Of a stretch of DNA of 5,109 nt, positions 1-5,109 are shown piece after piece. The DNA lies in assembly GCA_913055195.1 (NCBI GenBank), contig CAJXJU010000132.1, positions 1-5,109 on the forward strand. Reading direction: 5' to 3'. The position numbers and the translations under genes are program-made. Each line of letters begins with the position of its first letter. The stretch's first letter is position 1. The notes under the pieces are model-generated. The model was not told the DNA's origin. It was given only the letters and a program-made list of their open reading frames with translations, and did not search any database. Source of the DNA: an uncultured Desulfohalobiaceae bacterium. GTDB lineage: Bacteria > Desulfobacterota > Desulfovibrionia > Desulfovibrionales > Desulfonatronovibrionaceae.

Positions 1-1
1 A

Positions 2-76
2 ACAGGTAAAGAAATATATGTGCCTGCCAGAGATAAGGGAGAAGCAGGATATGAAATTTTATTTATTGGTGGGTAG
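2..76 (+). CDS. 3' end of an unidentified plus-strand gene (partial)
   Basis: Reading from base 2 gives 24 codons without a stop, ending in tandem in-frame stops (TAG at 74-76, then TAA at 77-79). The peptide ends ...GYEILFIGG and has an ordinary soluble-protein composition, so it could be the C-terminus of a gene entering from the left and converging on the ATPase gene. The gap between the two stop codons is 28 bases and shows no clear terminator hairpin. I do not recognise the family. A second plus-strand frame (3-113) is also open over this stretch, so the choice of frame rests on the protein-like composition and the double stop only. The call is weak. Confidence 0.4.
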   Translation, partial: TGKEIYVPARDKGEAGYEILFIGG

Positions 77-104
77 TAAGGCAGGGGTAAAGGCGTTTGA
101 AATG

Positions 105-1445
105 CTAAATTAGCAACCAGCGCCAGATATATTCTCCTTTGCACCAGGCAGGCAGAGTCAGATCCCTATCCTTTTCACAGAACAATAAAAGCAAATATTT
201 TAGCCTGGTTTGTTTAAGCAAATTTTGTCCGTGTTTTAAAATAGCGGTTAGATTTTGTTTATGTAATCTATGGCAGGGATAAAATAAGATTTTATTTTCT
301 CTGGCCCTGGCCAGAAATACAATGTGGTTGTCAGCGATCAGAAAGTTGACCTGCAGGTTTTGCCGTTTAAGGTGCAGGAGGGTGATTATCTGAATCAGGT
401 TCTGGCGGTGATGATTCAGTTGAGTATTATATTGTCTGACTTTTGTCTGTCTGGCCTGCAAAAGCGCGTTGATCAGACCGTGATCAAAAAAGTAAAATAG
501 TTTGTTGTTTATTTGTTGTAAAAGAGGTTGTCCGGCAGAACAGGCTGTAATTTCAAAAGCCAGGTTGTGATGAAGAATTTTGTTGATATAATAATGAAAC
601 CTAGAGTCTGAGAGTGCTGGAAGGTGTTGTTGTGTTTTTTTGATTAGCTCGGTGTAAGAAATGGGTGCTATTGAGGCCTGCAAAAGAGTCTGTAAGATAT
701 GATGGACAACAAGCTGTTCCTGCCTGCTTTCAGGAGCCAGGTCCGTAATGATTTTTTCAAGATAAGCACTGAGCCCAAAGGAGAATTGTTTTGCTGAATA
801 TCCTGTGTTATGTTGTTGTGTTGTGGTTTCTGTTGCGTTTAAGATATACTCAGGCAGGCCACTGCCATGAAGGTATTTTAAAAAGGCCTGCTTGAGTATA
901 ATTTTTGATTGCTGTGAAAAGCGCTCATCCGGGAATTGATGTGTAATGCGTAAATATTCTGCAAAGGAAACAGGAAAAAGGTGAATAGTTGTTAGCCCGG
1001 GCAGGTTAATGTGTTTGACAAATTGGTTGACAGTTTCAGAATCAGTGGAAGTAAAAATGATGTGTTTTGAGACCTGGTGATAAAGTTGATAAACAAAATG
1101 TTCCCAGCCCGGCAAACCATGAACATTGTCCAGAAGAAAGCAACCATTTTTTAGTTGCTTATGTGAATAAGTTTCCTGTAATAAGGCGCAAAAGAAATCT
1201 GCTGTGGTTGCTGCGAAGGCCCGATTGCTCAGGTCAAAGTAGAAGATTTTGTGTTTGTTTTGAGTTTGCAGATTTTGCGCGTACAAAAAAAGAGCGGATG
1301 TTTTGCCGGTTGAGCGGGCACCTGTAATGGCCAGGGGAAGAGTCATGTCCATGATCGTGTTTCTGGGAAGCAGGTCAGGAGAAGAGTGAATGTCGGTGGC
1401 CTGCTCAATTAATTGTTGAAGGACTCGAGTTGTTGAACTGCACAT
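105..1445 (-). CDS. AAA_14/DUF4143-type ATPase with degenerate catalytic motifs
   Basis: This 446-residue protein has the layout of the large accessory family of ATP-binding proteins with an AAA_14 domain followed by a DUF4143 region. Seen in the sequence: Walker A GARSTGKT at residues 42-49; a Walker B-like strand CFLLDNVH at 102-109 followed by PGWE, where the family normally has LDE, so the Walker B glutamate is Asn; a sensor-like IIFTSTDSE at 129-137; the family signature LPG...LFPVSFAEYL at about 148-165; GLPEY at 196-200; a winged-helix-like segment at about 245-300; and KLFYFFDHGL at 315-324, matching the DUF4143 'K.YF.D.GL' block. The C-terminal part normally carries VDF...E.K of a PD-(D/E)XK-like fold; here it reads VNFL...ARA (about 366-381). 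No signal peptide or membrane segment is visible. The ATG at 1445 lacks a clear Shine-Dalgarno but leaves the usual 30-40 residues before Walker A. It stands alone downstream of a repeat. The cellular role of this family is not settled. Confidence 0.85.
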   Translation of the reverse strand: MCSSTTRVLQQLIEQATDIHSSPDLLPRNTIMDMTLPLAITGARSTGKTSALFLYAQNLQTQNKHKIFYFDLSNRAFAATTADFFCALLQETYSHKQLKNGCFLLDNVHGLPGWEHFVYQLYHQVSKHIIFTSTDSETVNQFVKHINLPGLTTIHLFPVSFAEYLRITHQFPDERFSQQSKIILKQAFLKYLHGSGLPEYILNATETTTQQHNTGYSAKQFSFGLSAYLEKIITDLAPESRQEQLVVHHILQTLLQASIAPISYTELIKKTQQHLPALSDSRFHYYINKILHHNLAFEITACSAGQPLLQQINNKLFYFFDHGLINALLQARQTKVRQYNTQLNHHRQNLIQIITLLHLKRQNLQVNFLIADNHIVFLARARENKILFYPCHRLHKQNLTAILKHGQNLLKQTRLKYLLLLFCEKDRDLTLPAWCKGEYIWRWLLI

Positions 1446-1450
1446 ACGCT

Positions 1451-1500
1451 ATGTTTATTTTGCTTTTTTGCGGAAAAATTTAAAAAATATTATTGAACCC
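1451..1500. repeat. Direct repeat, downstream copy (A) of the deacetylase 3' end
   Basis: This 50-base segment matches 1750-1799 at 45 of 50 positions without gaps, at an offset of 299 bases. On the minus strand it encodes GSIIFFKFFRKKAK followed by TAA, against GSMIFFKFFRKKAK and TAA at the end of the deacetylase. It lies between the truncated antitoxin and the ATPase gene. Similarity fades outside this interval, although a GGCT tract recurs just beyond its right end. Confidence 0.9.
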
Positions 1501-1514
1501 TTCAGGCTAAACAT
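1455..1514 (-). pseudogene. Orphan duplicate of the deacetylase C-terminal tail
   Basis: The minus-strand frame from ATG at 1514 to TAA at 1455 encodes 19 residues beginning MFSLKG and ending in the same FFKFFRKKAK tail as the deacetylase encoded just upstream. The ATG overlaps the last codons of the antitoxin remnant in another frame and may be there by chance. Of the three base differences in the 15 matching codons (including the stop), two are synonymous and one is Ile to Met, so the copy may have diverged while still under coding constraint, though three changes prove little. The most likely reading is a leftover gene end after duplication or insertion, not a functional gene. Confidence 0.5.
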
Positions 1515-1701
1515 TTCTAGCGCGTTCTTTTAGTTTTTCCAGGTCATATTTTCTCAAGCGCAGCTTTATACTCTTTTTTTCGTTTTCTTGATCTATTATC
1601 TTTTCTATTTTATCTTTTTCTTCTTTTGATAGAGATATAAAATTAAAAATTTCATTTTCAACCTTCTCTTCATATTCATCTAATTTTATCTTATGATTCA
1701 T
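1507..1701 (-). CDS. CopG-like antitoxin, C-terminally truncated
   Basis: This is a small, highly charged protein of 64 residues. I chose the ATG at 1701, not the in-frame ATG at 1719, because GGAG lies six bases before it and the protein then begins MNHKIKLDEYEE, as expected for the family. Residues 20-41 (LSKEEKDKIEKIIDQ onward) form the charged helical stretch typical of short CopG/BrnA-like antitoxins. KSIKLRLRKYDLEKLKERA (about 43-61) is the ribbon and first helix of a ribbon-helix-helix DNA-binding domain. Family members usually continue with a G-[IL]-P-Y-Q-[ST]-L-I helix of about 20 more residues; here the frame ends after ERARNV. The missing part falls exactly where the repeated deacetylase tail begins. 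No toxin gene (such as BrnT or RelE) is next to it; only 52 bases separate its start from the deacetylase stop. Its DNA-binding and dimerisation functions are probably lost. The coding region is extremely AT-rich compared with its neighbours, which points to transfer. Confidence 0.7.
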   Translation of the reverse strand: MNHKIKLDEYEEKVENEIFNFISLSKEEKDKIEKIIDQENEKKSIKLRLRKYDLEKLKERARNV

Positions 1702-1707
1702 GGCTTT

Positions 1708-1711
1708 CTCC
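1708..1711 (-). promoter_or_regulatory. Shine-Dalgarno deciding the antitoxin start
   Basis: GGAG on the minus strand lies six bases before the ATG at 1701. The upstream in-frame ATG at 1719 has no comparable site, so the shorter 64-residue product is preferred. Confidence 0.55.
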
Positions 1712-1721
1712 ATCAACATTG

Positions 1722-1746
1722 CCTGGAAAAAGGAACTTTTTGCCGG
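1722..1746 (-). other. Imperfect hairpin between deacetylase and antitoxin
   Basis: On the plus strand the arms are CCTGGAAAAAG and CTTTTTGCCGG around a GAA loop. They pair over about ten base pairs with one bulge on each side. In the minus-strand transcript the hairpin lies just after the deacetylase stop and just before the antitoxin ribosome-binding region. It is not followed by a U-run, so it is not a standard intrinsic terminator; it could be an mRNA-stabilising or attenuating structure, or chance in AT-rich DNA. Confidence 0.3.
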
Positions 1747-1749
1747 TGA

Positions 1750-1799
1750 ATCTTTATTTTGCTTTTTTGCGAAAAAATTTAAAAAATATCATTGAGCCT
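1750..1799. repeat. Direct repeat, upstream copy (B) within the deacetylase 3' end
   Basis: This is the partner of 1451-1499/1500. It covers the last 14 codons and TAA stop of the deacetylase plus a few bases on either side. Ungapped identity to copy A is 45/50 overall and 42/45 over the coding part. The two copies bracket the antitoxin remnant in direct orientation. Confidence 0.9.
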
Positions 1800-2785
1800 A
1801 TACTGGCTCCATGCATAAGCAACCTGTTTCTAAGCCACTTTTCATCCTTTTTCCGGCCTACTCCTATGCGGTGAATGCGAAAAGGATTTGTGCCAGGGCC
1901 GTTACGAAATCTTTCCAGGGTAAAAGCGCCGTGAAATCCTGCCTCTTTTAAAGCCTGAGTGCAGAGTTTGTCAAAATGTCCCCAGGGCCAGCAAAAAAGC
2001 TGGAGATTGGATTTGTTAATTTCTTTGATTAGTTCATAAGAACGTTTAAAATCATTCAGGCAGAATTTATATCTTTCTTCGTCTGAGCGTGGTTGCAACT
2101 TTATAGCGCGTGTCTGAAAATTATTTTCTTCATGAGAATTAATAGGTGCCTCTGTTGAACATTGAACATTTTCTTCCGGCCAATAGCCATTGTACGCATA
2201 AGCACTGCCAATTTTAAAAACAGGATCTTCTGGTTGGGGGTTGTTGTATATGCCATAGATTGACCAGTGCGCATTGGTGGCAACAGTGCCAGTTTGTTGC
2301 AGATTTATAAAACATCCCTGATGTCTTGAGGTATGAGAATACACCTCCATGCCAAAATCCTGGATGGCAGCTTTTAATTCCCCCAGGTTCATAAATTGAG
2401 AGTAATCATTGTCTTTTAAGGCCATGCGGAAGGCATGGGATAATTTTGCAAGATTGCGGATACTTTCTGGTTCTCTTGGCGGTGCTGTTTCAATAAAATC
2501 AGTTACAGCGAAGAAAACACCGTGCATGTTGAGCCTGGCAAGAAGGGGAATGGTATATACCCAATTGCTGATGTGGCAACCGTCAAAAGTGAGGACAATA
2601 TATTTGCCATTAAGCTTTTTCTGGCCGGTTATGATGTCATATAGATGTGAGGCAGTAATGGTTTGAAAGCCCAGTTCCTGGATGACATCAAGATGCTTTT
2701 TAAATGCTTCCAGGTCATGGCCACCAGGGGTGCCCATGTCATGGTAACATAAAACAGGTATGTTGCGGATTATTTTATTGAACAT
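1754..2785 (-). CDS. NodB/CE4-type polysaccharide deacetylase
   Basis: This 343-residue protein belongs to the NodB-homology (carbohydrate esterase 4) fold, which removes N- or O-acetyl groups from glycans using a metal ion. Seen: the N-terminal PVLCYHDM (10-17), the common 'YH' opening; motif 1 LTFDGCH (65-71), where the family usually has TFDDG, so catalytic-base Asp68 is kept but the second, metal-binding Asp is Gly; motif 2 SHTSRH (150-155), with both metal-ligand histidines; motif 3 FCWPWG (264-269), matching F-x-Y-P-x-G; and RIHRIGV near 303-309. About 110 residues separate motifs 2 and 3, longer than I expect for the family, so there is probably an inserted region around 160-240. No signal peptide or membrane segment is visible, suggesting a cytoplasmic enzyme acting on a lipid-linked or sugar precursor; the tail is basic and aromatic (FFKFFRKKAK) and might touch the membrane. 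The start overlaps the glycosyltransferase end by 16 bases, so translation is likely coupled. Its last 14 codons are duplicated downstream. Confidence 0.88.
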   Translation of the reverse strand: MFNKIIRNIPVLCYHDMGTPGGHDLEAFKKHLDVIQELGFQTITASHLYDIITGQKKLNGKYIVLTFDGCHISNWVYTIPLLARLNMHGVFFAVTDFIETAPPREPESIRNLAKLSHAFRMALKDNDYSQFMNLGELKAAIQDFGMEVYSHTSRHQGCFINLQQTGTVATNAHWSIYGIYNNPQPEDPVFKIGSAYAYNGYWPEENVQCSTEAPINSHEENNFQTRAIKLQPRSDEERYKFCLNDFKRSYELIKEINKSNLQLFCWPWGHFDKLCTQALKEAGFHGAFTLERFRNGPGTNPFRIHRIGVGRKKDEKWLRNRLLMHGASIGSMIFFKFFRKKAK

Positions 2786-3852
2786 GTTAAAGATTTCTTT
2801 TTTGATACAAGGTTTCGGTATAAATCTTCCAGGGCCTTAGCTTTTGTTTGTGGTAAAAAAAGGTGTTTTAAGGCCAGGCTTTTCTGGCGCAGCGATTCCC
2901 TGAGAGATGGTGATGCAATTAGTTGATTAAGATGATGAGCCAGTTGTTTGCTGTCCCCTGGTGGAAACAGGAGTCCATTGCCCTCCAGAACCTCCGGGAT
3001 GCCACCTACATTTGACGCTACAATGGGCAGACCAAAATGAATTGCTTCCAGAAGGGTATTGGGCATGCTTTCACTTAAAGATGGAATACAAAAGATGTCA
3101 AAAATTTGTAAATAGTCAGCAATGTTTTCCTGGTGGCCCAGGATGTGAGTGAAGGTATGTATATTTAATTATTTACATAAAGGGAACCACTTTTGTTTAG
3201 TGCCGCCTATGATTACCAATTCAAAGTTTGGGGCATTTATTTTTGCTACTGCATGTAAAAGTACTTCAATACCTTTGTTTGGTGAGTCTCCACTTATAGT
3301 GCCTATAATTAGTCTCTTTTTGTTGATCCCGATCCTTTTTAGAACAACATGCGGAGGATTGGCTGGAATTGATCTTTGAGGCGGAAGGCAATTATAAATA
3401 ACTTTAATTTTTTTTTCTGGCACACCAATCCGGGTTAATGTTTTGGCACAGGCATATGAATTAGCAGTAAAACAATCAATGCCTGGAGACCAGTAAGGTA
3501 GAGGGTTGTTTGGCCTGAATACAACTCCGCGATGAGCAAGGCATAGGAAATGGAATTTTTTTTTAAAGAGTAAGCTCCACCAGGAAATTTTTTTTACGGC
3601 CTTATTGTGGAAGGCATGGACAATGTCTGGTTGAAATTTTTGTATTGTTTCTAAAAAAGTTTGTTTCCATAACTTTGTTTGAGCAGGTAGTTCAATCCAT
3701 TTAATATCAGGTCCCTTGTCTATGATAGTAGAATTATGTGGAACGAGAAAAATAATGTCATGACATAATTTTTGGAGTTCTTGTGCAGTGTATAGAGCTT
3801 GTCTGGCGCCGCCGCTGCTTGTTTGGGAGGATGAAAAAAATATGATGCGCAA
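2770..3852 (-). pseudogene. Family 4 (GT-B) glycosyltransferase with one in-frame stop
   Basis: Read through one TAA, this frame would give about 360 residues, the usual size of a GT4 glycosyltransferase that transfers a sugar from a nucleotide donor to a surface-polysaccharide or LPS acceptor. The N-terminal part (3852 to 3169, 227 residues) shows the opening MRIIFFSSS, the SSGGARQ loop (12-18), DIVHAFHN (76-83), VIYN (151-154), IGTISGDSPNKGIEVLLHA (183-201) and LVIIGG (212-217). The C-terminal part resumes in the same frame with ILGHQENIADYL, then SESMPNTLLEA containing the EX7E motif (Glu261 and Glu269 by full-length numbering) and GLPIVASNVGGIPEV. No codons appear missing, so a single base change explains the break. 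The truncated product would lack the EX7E and most of the donor site. The start is TTG at 3852, supported by the MRI opening and an AGGT eight bases upstream. It lies 10 bases after the ligase-like gene and overlaps the deacetylase start. It is either a true nonsense mutation or a sequencing error. Confidence 0.85.
3169..3171 (-). other. Premature in-frame TAA in the glycosyltransferase
   Basis: On the minus strand the codons read TTA TGT AAA TAA TTA AAT ATA CAT, with conserved GT4 sequence in the same frame on both sides. The position (codon 228) is the surface segment between LVIIGG and LGHQ, where a residue such as Glu, Gln or Lys is common; each is one base from TAA. TAA also ends the deacetylase and the glycosyltransferase itself, so codon reassignment is not a sensible explanation. 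Confidence 0.85.
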
Positions 3853-3860
3853 GATTTAGT

Positions 3861-3865
3861 ACCTA
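3861..3865 (-). promoter_or_regulatory. Shine-Dalgarno for the TTG-started glycosyltransferase
   Basis: TAGGT on the minus strand lies eight bases before the TTG at 3852, and its TAG is also the stop codon of the upstream ligase-like gene. This arrangement supports the non-ATG start and suggests that ribosomes ending the first gene re-initiate on the second. Confidence 0.5.
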
Positions 3866-5047
3866 TGTATTATTATGTCCGTTGGTGTAATCGAGAGTAC
3901 ATCCACCTAAAACAATACCTATAATTGACATAGCCATGCCAAGCCACCATGTTCTAAAATAGTTATGCGCCGTAAAAGCCGTCATTAAGTATCCAGCATA
4001 AGATGACCAGAAAAAGGTAATTAAAAAATATTTTTGACAGTCATATTTTAATAGTAATTTTATTCTTTTTAAAGACCAGAGAAGGTTTCCAAACAAAAAT
4101 AACATGAGCAAAGCAAAGCCTATGATACCGCCTTCAGCAAGAAATTGGCAATAAATATTATGAGGATGGGGAACGTGATTAGAATTTTTTTTATGTATAA
4201 TGCCCAATTTGTTATAGGCATTTGGATAAGTATTAAAGCCTGAACCAAAGATAGGATAATGGGTAAAAATTTTAAGTGCAGTATGCCATAATTCTAATCT
4301 TGATGGCTCAAGGAATGTATGGCAGTTCATTCTATTTGGGCCAAAGATTGCAATTGTACTTAAAATAAGCAGTAGATAAATAGTTTTTTTACAGTTCCAG
4401 CCATAGTTGATAAAAATAAAAGCAATTATCGCGATAAGAAAACCCATCCAACCACTTCTTGTTTTTGCTCCATATAATAAGAAGATTGGAGGAGTTAATA
4501 AAACTAGATATATAATGAATGTAAGTGCTTTGCGAAAATAATTTTTAATAATAAAATAAGAACTTGCTGCTATAGGAACAACTAAAGACATTAAATTTCC
4601 GACTCTAGGAGTAGAAAGAGAACCTGTTAATCTGTTACCAGATATAGTAGTGCCATGTATTATATCATAGCCACGAATAGCCTGAAACACGCCATCTAGC
4701 CCCTCATAAAATCCCATTATGGTAAAGGTTATGATGAGTATTCGAAAATCTTTAGGAGAGCGGATAAACTCTAGCCCAGCAAATATTAAGATAAACCCTT
4801 TATGCAAATTATGAGAGATAGCATACCATGATTCATGTGGATTTATACTGATAAAAAAAGAATTAATAAATAAATATAACAAGAATATGAAATATAGCCA
4901 TTTAATTTTTAGCTTTCTCAAATTGCTCTGTTGATAGTTTGTAAAGTAGTATAAAATTAAATTGATAGCAGTTCCAATTGCACCAATTTCCCGTAATGCT
5001 ATACCTAATGGAAAACAAAGAATATAAAATAAAAAAAAGAGCTTCAT
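3863..5047 (-). CDS. O-antigen ligase/polymerase-like membrane protein
   Basis: This is a very hydrophobic protein of at least 394 residues in the O-antigen ligase (WaaL) / polymerase (Wzy) superfamily, which act in the inner membrane on undecaprenyl-linked glycans at the periplasmic face. About eleven to twelve membrane segments are visible, at roughly 3-18, 22-36, 50-66, 84-95, 101-118, 150-168, 174-193, 199-216, 222-236, 305-325, 340-358 and 368-384. The signature features are present: TRSGW (196-200) with its conserved Arg; LELWHTALKIFTHYPIFGSGFNTYP (251-275), matching the 'W..AL..F..P..G.G...' block; and PHPHNIYCQFLAEGG (293-307) in the large periplasmic loop, whose His-Asn is the conserved ligase motif. 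Ligase and polymerase are hard to separate by sequence alone; the PHNxY motif leans to ligase. The ATG at 5047 has no Shine-Dalgarno and the frame stays open to the window edge, so the true start may lie outside. The gene is much more AT-rich than the deacetylase and ATPase. Confidence 0.85.
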   Translation of the reverse strand: MKLFFLFYILCFPLGIALREIGAIGTAINLILYYFTNYQQSNLRKLKIKWLYFIFLLYLFINSFFISINPHESWYAISHNLHKGFILIFAGLEFIRSPKDFRILIITFTIMGFYEGLDGVFQAIRGYDIIHGTTISGNRLTGSLSTPRVGNLMSLVVPIAASSYFIIKNYFRKALTFIIYLVLLTPPIFLLYGAKTRSGWMGFLIAIIAFIFINYGWNCKKTIYLLLILSTIAIFGPNRMNCHTFLEPSRLELWHTALKIFTHYPIFGSGFNTYPNAYNKLGIIHKKNSNHVPHPHNIYCQFLAEGGIIGFALLMLFLFGNLLWSLKRIKLLLKYDCQKYFLITFFWSSYAGYLMTAFTAHNYFRTWWLGMAMSIIGIVLGGCTLDYTNGHNNT

Positions 5048-5107
5048 GAAGTGATAAGAAATTATGGCGGTATTTTCTTTTGGTGATCTGTTTTTGTTAT
5101 ATATTTT
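5048..5107 (-). other. Possible N-terminal extension of the ligase-like gene
   Basis: The frame of the ligase-like gene continues upstream for 20 codons to the window edge without a stop, encoding a polar stretch ending SPKENTAIISYHF. It contains no ATG, GTG or TTG. A short polar cytoplasmic tail before the first membrane helix would be normal for this family. The other two minus-strand frames contain stops here, so no other gene crosses the edge on this strand. Nothing resembling a promoter is clear in the 62 bases available. Confidence 0.4.
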
Positions 5108-5109
5108 CA

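Noticed and set aside
3..113. Second open plus-strand frame at the left edge, including ATG at 51
   Set aside because: It overlaps the end of the ATPase gene and the other open frame, and its 20-residue product from ATG 51 shows no family features.
1067..1327. Plus-strand open frame of 86 codons inside the ATPase gene
   Set aside because: It lies opposite the Walker A/B region of a well-supported minus-strand gene; its product is Arg/Cys-rich and shows no motif.
1461..1482. T-run/A-run dyad (TTTTTTGCG with AAAAA) in both repeat copies as an intrinsic terminator
   Set aside because: The stem would be almost entirely A-U, lies within the coding end of the deacetylase in copy B, and lacks a G-C rich stem.
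1441..1506. Promoter for the ATPase gene within the AT-rich repeat
   Set aside because: AATAAT-like hexamers occur, but there is no properly spaced -35 box and such AT-rich DNA gives many chance matches.
2101..2283. Minus-strand 60-codon frame inside the deacetylase
   Set aside because: It is an alternate frame of a gene whose own frame carries conserved motifs; no domain or good start signal.
2409..2666. Plus-strand open frame of 85 codons opposite the deacetylase
   Set aside because: It is antisense to conserved motif 1 of the deacetylase and has no recognisable features.
2770..3066. A separate small gene starting at ATG 3066
   Set aside because: The frame is continuous with the N-terminal glycosyltransferase frame apart from one TAA, and this ATG falls inside the EX7E motif with only a weak upstream site, so it is the back half of the broken gene.
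2961..3379. Two plus-strand open frames (2961-3152 and 3149-3379) opposite the glycosyltransferase break
   Set aside because: Both are antisense to conserved GT4 blocks. The slight overlap around the premature stop is chance; neither product looks like a known protein.

Overview
The window looks like a piece of a bacterial chromosome, most likely Gram-negative, carrying the downstream end of a surface-polysaccharide (O-antigen or LPS type) gene cluster that runs into an accessory patch. The Gram-negative assignment rests on the O-antigen ligase/polymerase-like membrane protein. Nothing here fixes the genus. Base composition is uneven: the ligase-like gene and the small antitoxin gene are very AT-rich, while the deacetylase, the C-terminal half of the glycosyltransferase and the ATPase are clearly richer in GC. 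This suggests a mosaic locus.

All substantial genes lie on the minus strand, so transcription runs from high to low coordinates. In that order they are: (1) an O-antigen ligase/polymerase-like polytopic membrane protein (5047 to 3863, frame open to the window edge); (2) a family 4 (GT-B) glycosyltransferase (3852 to 2770) interrupted by one in-frame TAA at 3171-3169; (3) a NodB/CE4-type polysaccharide deacetylase (2785 to 1754) that overlaps the glycosyltransferase by 16 bases; (4) a short CopG-like antitoxin that lacks its usual C-terminal helix (1701 to 1507); and (5) an AAA_14/DUF4143-type ATPase (1445 to 105). At the left edge, 25 codons on the plus strand look like the 3' end of a convergent gene.

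Genes 1 to 3 form a tight operon: a 10-base gap, then a 16-base overlap. They would act together on a lipid-linked or LPS glycan, with one adding a sugar, one removing acetyl groups and one polymerising or ligating the chain at the membrane. The premature stop removes the EX7E sugar-nucleotide site from the glycosyltransferase, so this step is probably lost in this strain unless the stop is a sequencing error. It could also lower expression of the overlapping deacetylase.

The most unusual structure is at 1451-1799. The last 14 codons and stop of the deacetylase are present twice, 299 bases apart, at 42/45 identical bases, and the truncated antitoxin sits exactly between the copies. This looks like the footprint of an insertion, duplication or recombination event that cut off the antitoxin gene. 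The ATPase downstream has the general layout of AAA_14/DUF4143 proteins but has lost the usual Walker B glutamate and the acidic/lysine residues of the nuclease-like C-terminal region. No CRISPR array, tRNA, rRNA, complete insertion sequence or convincing strong promoter was seen. I did not find a clearly new multi-gene system; the best leads are the repeat-flanked antitoxin remnant and the single-codon interruption of the glycosyltransferase.
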